From the NCBI GenBank assembly GCA_029959195.1, contig CP114122.1, positions 434,001-498,000 of the forward strand: a stretch of DNA of 64,000 nucleotides, given 5' to 3'. The notes under the pieces were generated by a model. The model saw only the letters and a program-made list of their open reading frames with translations, was not told where the DNA came from and did not search any database. Positions 57,104-64,000 of this stretch are shown in pieces. The number at the start of each line of letters is the position of its first letter. Positions within the stretch are counted from its first letter, which is position 1. This DNA comes from Dictyophora rubrovolvata. Taxonomy: Eukaryota; Basidiomycota; Agaricomycetes; Phallales; Phallaceae. The position numbers were made by a program, and so were the translations under genes.

Positions 57104-57906
57104 TCATTTCGTAGCCCACTTACCATCTATGAACATGTTTCGTGTTGCCGCAGGTAATTTAACTACCATTCCATCTAATTCGGGTGTCACTTTCACTTGA
57201 CATCCCAGTCTTGATCTAATTTGTTTTGTTTGTTTGTTTTTTTGGCTCAGTTTTTTCTCTACCTTTACACCAAAAAGTTGATCGAACTTACGTATCAGTT
57301 AAACCAAATGCCATGTCCAGCATATCGTTTTCGTCGTCTTCGGGCTCCGGAAGCTTGTTATATACCGCAGGTTCGAGGATGACATGACATGTCGAGCATG
57401 CAACACTTCCCTCGCAAGCTCCTGGCATTTCAACCAGAAATAAATCAACTAGACTCTCCATTTCCTTCAACAACTCAGGCGCACCTTCCAAATCAATATC
57501 ATATTCATGAGCCAAGTCTAAAATATTATCTCCATCGCGTGCTTCGATAGTTTTAATGGGGCTGCCTTTGTGGTCTTGAAAATGTATCTTTATCCTTTTA
57601 AAAAGGAATTATTTAATTGAAAAGGCACCGAACATAGAAGCCTCGATCCATACCCTGTTCCAGGTTCAGGTGGTATGACACCCCCGTTCCTCCTTGCTGA
57701 AAACTCAAGTCAGCAGATGGGTTCAAGCACCAAAGAGTTCTCTACAACTCACTTTTTGAGCTATGGATTTCTCTCTGCCCTTTGAGTCGCAGAAAAGAGC
57801 CAGATTTAGTGTCCAAAGTCCGGGTATCCCAAGCGGACGAGCTCTTTCCATGTCGACATAAATTTCTTCTTATCATAAGTCTCAGTGATATGTTAAAGGC
57901 CTGCAT
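57104..57906 (-). CDS. YAH1: Mitochondrial [2Fe-2S] ferredoxin (adrenodoxin type)
   Basis: Four exons start at 57906 with an Arg-rich mitochondrial presequence (MQAFNISLRLMIRRNLCR). The ferredoxin domain follows: IKIHFQDHKGSPIKTIEARD, HEYDIDLEGAPE, the cluster ligands CEGSVACSTCHVIL (Cys-x5-Cys-x2-Cys), [20 protein letters not shown] with the fourth Cys, and VTPELDGMVVKLP. The protein passes electrons from ferredoxin reductase to iron-sulphur cluster assembly and to heme A and coenzyme Q synthesis. Splicing restores DTSRLGCQ exactly. It is transcribed divergently from the J-protein gene (about 204 bp between starts). Confidence 0.95.
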
Positions 57907-58110
57907 TATTAGGGGAAAAAAAGGTATTTCAATACTTTTCAGAGGAAAAGGAAGCCAGTAAGCCAGTTGAGTGGGAAGAGAAAAAAAAAAATTGCGCACA
58001 GGGTATTACCCGCCGATAATTTTGGTTGCCGCAGCGATGGATCCGGTTTCAGTAGTACGCACGTACGTCACGCAATTCGGAGTGCAGCAGCGCAGCTAAA
58101 CCTTTCACCA

Positions 58111-59073
58111 ATGTTCATCGAGGCCTTGATGGGCGGTGGTCCAGTTTGCTTGAATAAGACCTTCTGTCGTATTTCTTCACGAAACTTTTCCTTGTCGGGC
58201 TCGAACAATGGACATTATGAAACATTGAATGTTTCCCGCAATGCATCGAGGGCGGCGATTAAGGCCAGCTTTTACAAGGTACGACGAGACTGGAGTTTTT
58301 TTTTGTTGTTGGAAAGAGTGAAGCGAAAAATAATTCTAGTTAAGCAAGAAATACCATCCAGATGTCAACAAAGACTCAGACGCAAAGCACAAGTTCCAGG
58401 CAGTAAGTGAAGCGTGGAGCATATTAGGAGACGACAGGAAACGGTAAGTTTAATCCACATGCATTGAATATCCGAGAGTCAGTATGACCTTTTTTTTCCT
58501 CTAAGGAGGGAGTATGATCGACGGATAGAACCGCCGTCATCGTCATTTAATAACAATAGACCGTCATACTCTCAATCAGGACACCATGGTTACAGTGAAA
58601 GCTATACTACAAGACGGCGAGGGGCTACTTATGCCTGGGAATATACACACGCCCGACGAACTTCAAGAACGCGACCACCACCTCCACCACCTCCTTTTGG
58701 GCAGTCCCGCGCACGACCAGACATGACCAATAATCCCTTTAGAGGTACATTTCGGTCGGGCACTGTTGGAGACGACGACATGTGGTGGCCTTTCTCCGGT
58801 GGTCACCCTTCCACTGGACGGACGACGAGAACAAACAACTGGCGAGATCCATTCTCCTCTGTGCATGTTCGACGTGCAACGGGTCAGGGAAGCTCAAAGG
58901 GCGACGAAAATACGTCAACAACGCGGGAACGACAACGACAACAGTGGACAACCGCGAAGGAAGGGTCATGGACGAAAGAAGACCGACTAAGAAACGAGAG
59001 TGTCATAGTACGAATAGCACAAGTGATTGGGCTATTATTCTTTATAGTTCTGCTTGGTGGTGGATTCCGATGA
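58111..59073 (+). CDS. Mitochondrial-type J-domain protein with C-terminal membrane anchor
   Basis: Three exons (58111-58278, 58340-58443, 58506-59073) give 279 residues. The first in-frame ATG is 58111; a second, at 58129, is possible. The N-terminus has basic and hydroxylated residues ([15 protein letters not shown]) like a mitochondrial presequence. The J domain spans about residues 39-95: [32 protein letters not shown] with the HPD motif, [18 protein letters not shown]. After a Ser/Arg/Pro-rich region, a hydrophobic stretch near the end ([20 protein letters not shown]) should span a membrane. It would stimulate an Hsp70. The architecture resembles small membrane J-proteins of mitochondria; the exact orthologue is not assigned. 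Confidence 0.88.
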
Positions 59074-59833
59074 CAAAATATATATTAATGTATATCTTGA
59101 TAACTAATGAGCATCAGACTGCAAAGAAGAGCCCCCCCCTTCAACGGATATTATTTCCACCATCTGTGAAGTCATCGTGTTATGGTAGAAAGAGCACGAA
59201 CTTGATGGGTAGGGCCAAAGATCTTTGTCACGGATGTTTCCCGAAAAAATGCCACTGCATGGATTGAATACTGGACATCGGACAAGCGTTCGGTCGAGCT
59301 CCTGATAATATTAAATACTATCCAACGAGCGATTGAAATATAAACTAGTGTTCCAAGCCATAATCAACATGTTCGCGTTCTTCATCGAGAAAAAAGCAGT
59401 AAGAATCCTTTCTAATAATCATGCTTAAGGCTGCCCACTAGACATATACCATCGAAGTGGTGAAGCTTGTGACCCGCGCATCGCTGAAACAATCCTGTTG
59501 GAGAAAGTCTTGAAAAACAACAAAGCCACGGTACGAAAGCGGAACCAGTTACATAACAGTTCAGCACCGGTGGGTTATGTAATGCATCTCGTGATCAGAA
59601 AAGTTGCGTGACATGCTTGCAAGTGTCAAGACTTGATCTACTCCCAGAAGCTGTTGCATTTAGAGTAATACGAACCCTGTCTGGTGGCTTGCCTAGCAAT
59701 ATCGTATTGCAACTAGGACCTTAAAAATTGCCGAAGGGTTGATTTAGTGCTTGGTATCTTTTAGTTCACTCATTAGGCTTGCCTACTTCACAATTGCTCA
59801 TGATTCATAAGGAAATCGTATTGTTCCTCTGTT
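59074..59833. other. Spacer with a possible small gene
   Basis: Around 59369 an ATG opens MFAFFIEKKA, followed by a good donor (GTAAGA) and an acceptor (CACTAG, ending near 59441). Beyond it a frame reads DPRIAETILLEKVLKNNKAT (about 59472-59530), but the phases do not join in a way I can support. It may be a small coding or non-coding gene. Nothing else is recognised. Confidence 0.3.
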
Positions 59834-61439
59834 ATGGTTCCGAGAACGAACTTTCCCCGAACCGACATGAACGCAAGCTCAAATGCCCAAGACAATCTCG
59901 AAAGGCGGAGAAGACAGATAGAAAGGACCAAAGCTGCTAATGTGCGTGCCCAGATTTGGGAATCAGTCCCGAATTTCCTATGACGCTAAGCAATAATTGT
60001 TTATATTTTTAGCTCTCCAAACAACTTCAAATGCGTCTACAATATGCTCGCCTCAAGGTGGAGCATGGCTGGGTAAGTTCGCCCTCAATCGGTTAATTTC
60101 CTTGGACGATGCTCTCAACAACAAACTTGCATAGCAAAAACAAAGTTTGAATGAAGTGGAAAACTTGTATTTTCATTATTATCGAGGAATAGCACTCTCT
60201 GGAGATATTTCCAAGATCTCGAGTCCTAAGAAGGATCTATCCCGACAAAAAACCAACGTTGGTCTACCTGCTGATGCTGCAAGCACCGAGCCGTCAACAA
60301 CCAAGGATTTACCTAGATCTCAGGTCTTGATGGATGTCGACTTAACCACAGCCACCCATCCTAAATCACCGCCCTCGGCGACTAGGATAGCTCCTGATGC
60401 CTCAAGCGTTGATAACTCGGATTCCAGTTCTTTCATACCACTATCAGAGCAAACTAGTGAATCTGTTCTTCCAGTCTTTCAATCGTATTCTTCAGCCGTA
60501 CTCCCCACCCGGTTATTATTAAAAAATATATTTCGCCCTCCTGACAATTCATCTGCATCTCCTTCGGACGTTTCTCTCGCACCGCACCACCTAGACCCCC
60601 TCATACATTCGAACCCACTACCCAACCCCGACGAGCACCTCGCTCCGTTTGCAGCACAAGTTTACAAATCTGCGGAATCTTCATTGGAAGCGCAACCGAA
60701 AATATTACTTTCCCCTTCTTCTGTGCCTTCGACATCTCCTTCATCTACTCCCACATTAACAGCTATTAGATCAAAGGGAAAGTCGATTTTCGCGCGTACC
60801 CCATCAAAGCTCCCAATTCCACGACTACCCGCAATGTCCTATCCGTATGCCATAGCAACATCCTCAGGAAAAACTCGAAAAGCGGTGTCAACAACCGTTG
60901 CTTCAGGTACACCTAAATCTACCCTATCGTCCCTTCCCTCTCCCCCTACCGCTCCTCTCTTATCACCCTATAAGCCTTCGCATTCCGTGCGTTCTTCAGC
61001 CCCGACTACATTACAAGGCGCCCCATCTGCAACTGGAATTTCCGGTGATAGTACTTCACTTCCATTAACATACGATAGCTTCTGGTCGTCCCACACATCT
61101 TCCTCGTCACTTCCGCCTTCTTATCGAGCTAATGTGAACGCTAACCTCCCTTCCACATCAGCTCCCTCGGGCACTGCGGTCCCTGCTATTTCATCAACGC
61201 TTTCGGATCCACCGACAATATTGGCTCCTACGACATCGATATCAATAGCAACTTCTTCTCCCAACTTTCCATTTGCATCCTCACTTGCATCTTCACTCAA
61301 GCCGAATTCTCCACCAATCCCATCACTTTCACATTCACCTATAATCACGTCTCTCCTACATTCTCAGGGACTTCCGTTATTCCCGCAAACCAGACATTCG
61401 CCCGCTCCTGTGACAAGTCAGAATGCTCAAGTAGGATGA
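59834..61439 (+). CDS. Unrecognised Ser/Pro/Thr-rich protein with a helical N-terminus
   Basis: Three exons (59834-59941, 60013-60072, 60135-61439) give 490 residues, with frame closure and good splice sites (GTGCGT, GTAAGT donors). Residues 22-70 are charged and likely helical or coiled coil (ERRRRQIERTKAAN, LQMRLQYARLKVEHGW, LNEVENLYFHYYRG) and appear to be the conserved part. The remaining 400 residues are low complexity, dominated by Ser, Pro, Thr and Ala, and are probably disordered. There is no enzyme motif, membrane segment or signal peptide. I assign no function; a scaffold or regulatory protein is possible. Confidence 0.8.
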
Positions 61440-61901
61440 AAAAAAAGTAGTACACAAAGTCCACCTTTTTTTGCTTTTGCTTTTGTTTTTCGATCTGTGT
61501 TATTCGTTGGATCTAGTTTATATAAATGAACAATTTGTAATTGGAACGGCCGGAGCCGCACCAACGTCTGTTTTTTTTCAACGTTGGACGTCTTTGAACA
61601 ACATCCAACTAGCTCTCTCAGCATCATGTATATCGATCAAAAGCAGCACCGCATAGGCTAGGCCCAAAACTGTCAGTAGAGAGGGAAGGGCTTATGACTC
61701 ATTAAAGCATGCATCATTCAGCGTCTTCTTCATAGATATGCTTATACAAACTCTCGTCTGTACATTGGACAGCAGCGCCAGCTCCTAAGCAGTGCCATCC
61801 GCATGGGTAGTGCAGTGCGGTCGCCCTATAAAAAAAAGCCAGTCGAGTTTGTCACACAACCATCTCGTCCTCCGTGACACCCTTTATCCTCACCTTTCTC
61901 C
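61440..61901. other. Spacer with the LAS17 promoter
   Basis: T-rich sequence near 61460-61500 is probably the 3' UTR of the preceding gene. A TATAAAAAAAAG stretch at 61826 and a pyrimidine-rich leader just before the ATG at 61902 fit the LAS17 promoter and 5' UTR. Confidence 0.5.
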
Positions 61902-63491
61902 ATGCCTGCCCAGTCGCCATTAACGACAGATGATAAATTGCGTATCAAATCAACAATTCCAGGCTCTTCGTATAAAATATTGATGGCAACTCTTGTGCGG
62001 ATCTACTACGCACACCCAAACCCAAATAAATGGTCATATACTGGAATGCAAGGCGGTCTTGCATTTGTCGAGGACCAGAAAGCTGGTGCATTTTTTTTCA
62101 AGTTGTGTGATCTACAAGGGACTCGAGGAATTTTATGGGAATGCGAATTACCACTTTCAGTGGAATACGACAAAGACAGACCGCTGTTTCACAGTTTTGA
62201 AAGCGACGTATGTGTCAGGTCCTAAAGTGCTACCTTTACTCCAATATTCAATTAATTATCTCAAGGATTGTATGGTTGGGTTTGTATTTTGCGATGAATC
62301 AGAGGCCGACGCTTTTCACAAGAAAGTAAAGAAAAACTCAAAGAAAAGTAAGAGAGAAGTCATATCAACACAGTCGATTTTATTTTTTCTTATCTTTTAT
62401 TCAAGGCAAGAAACCAAAATCACCAACGAAAGCTAAATCATCGTCTTCCGGTTCTCGAATTAATAAATCCTTGATCTCCGCCCCAGTCACGTCGTCCTTT
62501 GTTCACGTTGCTCATATGGGCTACGATCCAGAGAAAGGATTCGTTTCCACGGGCGTGGACTCGTCATGGACGAATCTTCTTGAAGGGCTCAAAAATGAAG
62601 GAATAAGTGAGGAATTGATAAGGAACAATGAGGATTTCATCAAAGAATATGTAAGGACAAAACAGAACGTCAACGTCAACCCCAAGCCAAAGAAACCCCC
62701 TCCACCCGCACCCGCTCGTCGAAGACCTGGCCCTGTCGCTGCTTCATCCTCACTAGAAGAAGACCAGCAAGTGGTGGAACAGCCGCCACCAGGTCCTTTG
62801 CCCAAATCTGCGCCTCATCGTCCAACGGCTTCCGCGCCGCCTATTCGGCTTCTTGTACCGCCGCCGCCTGTTCGTCCAGTCAATATTACCCCTTCACCCC
62901 CGCCAGAACCTCCTGCACCCGCACCACCTCCAAGCCGACCTGTAGCTACACCCACATCTGCACCTCCCCCTCGTCCTCCTCCTCCCTCCTCTGTTCGACC
63001 ACCCCCTCCCCCTCTCCCTCCTGCGCGTCCTCCGGCTGCTCCTGCTGCTGCACCTGCACCTCCGCCTCCACCTGCACCTCCACCTCCACCTCCCCCGCCG
63101 CCTCCACCAGTTGCTGCTTTCTCATCACCACCGCCGCCACCGCCTCCACCGCCACCCTCGCTTCCACCATCAGAAGGCCCTACTTCAAGTGTTGCACCCT
63201 CACTTCCAGCTCCGCAACCTGGCCGAAGTGATTTACTGGCCAGTATACAAGGTAGATTTATTATTATTATCTCCCCTTTAAGTCTTGCTCACCTTCCTTT
63301 CTCTAGGCGCGGGTGTTCATATACTCAAAAAGACACCGACGGCTCCAAGTCCTGCTCCGCCGCCCGAGTCGTCCAATGGTGCAGGTGGTAATGATCTCGC
63401 CAGGGCTCTTGCTTCGGCCCTAACAGAACGTAACAAGAAACTACTAGGCGATAGTGACGAAGAGGAAGAAGACGACGATGAGTGGGAGTAA
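61902..63491 (+). CDS. LAS17: LAS17/WASP, Arp2/3 activator
   Basis: Four exons (61902-62207, 62266-62347, 62406-63251, 63307-63491) give 472 residues. The WH1 domain (residues about 15-135) shows LMATLVRIYYAHPNPNKWSY, LCDLQGTRGILWECEL and DCMVGFVFCDESEADAF. A basic stretch is followed by MGYDPEKGFVSTGVDSSW, the degenerate GBD-like region of fungal WASPs. A long poly-Pro region, which binds SH3 proteins and profilin, leads to a WH2 motif (RSDLLASIQ, LKK) and an acidic tail ending EEEEDDDEWE with the terminal-region Trp that contacts Arp2/3. It drives branched actin assembly at endocytic patches. The WH2 motif is split by the last intron. Confidence 0.94.
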
Positions 63492-63644
63492 AACTGGAAT
63501 GTTTTTTTTGGCGATATCACCAAATACCTCACTTTAGTTTACTGATATTTCCGGCTCACATCCGCATACATTATGTTCATATACGTAGCTTGTAACTTAT
63601 TATTGTACGGCGTATCTATTGAAATGAAGTACCATACAGGCAGC

Positions 63645-64000
63645 CTATTCTTTGACAATGTCGCTTAACTGAGTACTAGGTATAGCTGCAGGGAATGCTT
63701 TTCTTGCAAGTCTCGTATGTGTCGCTTGTTCGTATGCAAATGCAAGAGATATAAGGTTAAACTCGTCGAACGCGGTCCCAAGGAAAGATAGTCCCAACGG
63801 CACACCAGGTGCAGGGTACACTGTCAATGGCCCGGCTGAACCAATGGTGACATTGTCAGGATAAAAGCCTAGAGGGACAGTAACGATCGGATAGCCTGCA
63901 ATGGCAGCAGGAACAGTGGCAAAACCAGGGGCGGGAAGCAGGAGGGCGTCAAGGTTGAATTGTTTGAGTGCCGCGTCAATACCTTGACTACGCCCAAGCT
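63645..64000 (-). CDS. Amidase-signature family protein, 3' end only
   Basis: The minus-strand frame runs off the window at 64000 and ends at TAG 63645. The visible C-terminal 118 residues include QGIDAALKQFNLDALLLPAP, AAIAGYPIVTVPLG and PGVPLGLSFLGTAFDEFNL, typical of the C-terminal part of amidase-signature hydrolases. The catalytic Ser-Ser-Lys residues would lie upstream, beyond the window. The substrate is unknown. It converges on LAS17. Confidence 0.88.
   Translation of the reverse strand, partial: LGRSQGIDAALKQFNLDALLLPAPGFATVPAAIAGYPIVTVPLGFYPDNVTIGSAGPLTVYPAPGVPLGLSFLGTAFDEFNLISLAFAYEQATHTRLARKAFPAAIPSTQLSDIVKE

Noticed and set aside
1-64000. CRISPR array, bacterial operon, prophage or defence island
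   Set aside because: Spliceosomal introns, a nuclear-type intron-bearing tRNA and eukaryotic gene content rule this out; no regularly spaced repeats were seen.

Overview
The window looks like nuclear DNA of a basidiomycete, most likely an agaricomycete. The support is: protein genes split by many short introns (about 46-70 nt, including GC-AG introns), a DUF6593-like gene, an agaricomycete-type Tnp2 (CACTA) transposase, a TKL-type kinase, and a SNF5 protein that also carries a GATA-like zinc finger. I do not assign a genus.

Layout. (1) 1-1595: one unrecognised two-exon nuclear-looking gene. (2) About 1.6-26.5 kb: an AT-rich transposon island with no convincing host gene. It holds two decayed Ty3/Gypsy elements on the minus strand, at least six LTRs of one family, two solo LTRs of other families with perfect 5-bp target duplications, a non-autonomous CACTA element, a decayed CACTA Tnp2 transposase, two TA-flanked MITE families, and a Mutator-like element with long inverted repeats that carries a fragment of a fungal hypothetical gene. 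Several insertions sit inside one another, so relative order can be read directly. (3) 26.5-64 kb: compact host chromosome with short spacers and many divergent or convergent pairs. Order: site-2 protease-like gene (disrupted), YKT6, CBP3, mitochondrial EF-Ts (frame-disturbed), SEC1, PRP17, DGK1, tRNA-Pro, a PH-like/TKL kinase, biotin-protein ligase, a DUF6593-like gene, myosin II, SNF5, a triose-phosphate-transporter-family protein, mitochondrial ferredoxin, a mitochondrial-type J-protein, a Ser/Pro-rich protein, LAS17/WASP, and the 3' end of an amidase gene.

The genes do not form one pathway. There are loose themes: secretion (YKT6, SEC1), actin and cytokinesis (myosin II, LAS17), mitochondrial biogenesis (CBP3, EF-Ts, ferredoxin, J-protein) and nuclear processes (PRP17, SNF5). 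Most are ordinary single-copy housekeeping genes. The three conserved genes nearest the island with oddities (S2P frame breaks, a YKT6 acceptor without AG, EF-Ts frame shifts) stand out, because CBP3 in the same block and the genes beyond 32 kb read cleanly. I found no CRISPR, bacterial-type operon or obviously new defence system. The most unusual content is the nested mobile-element architecture.
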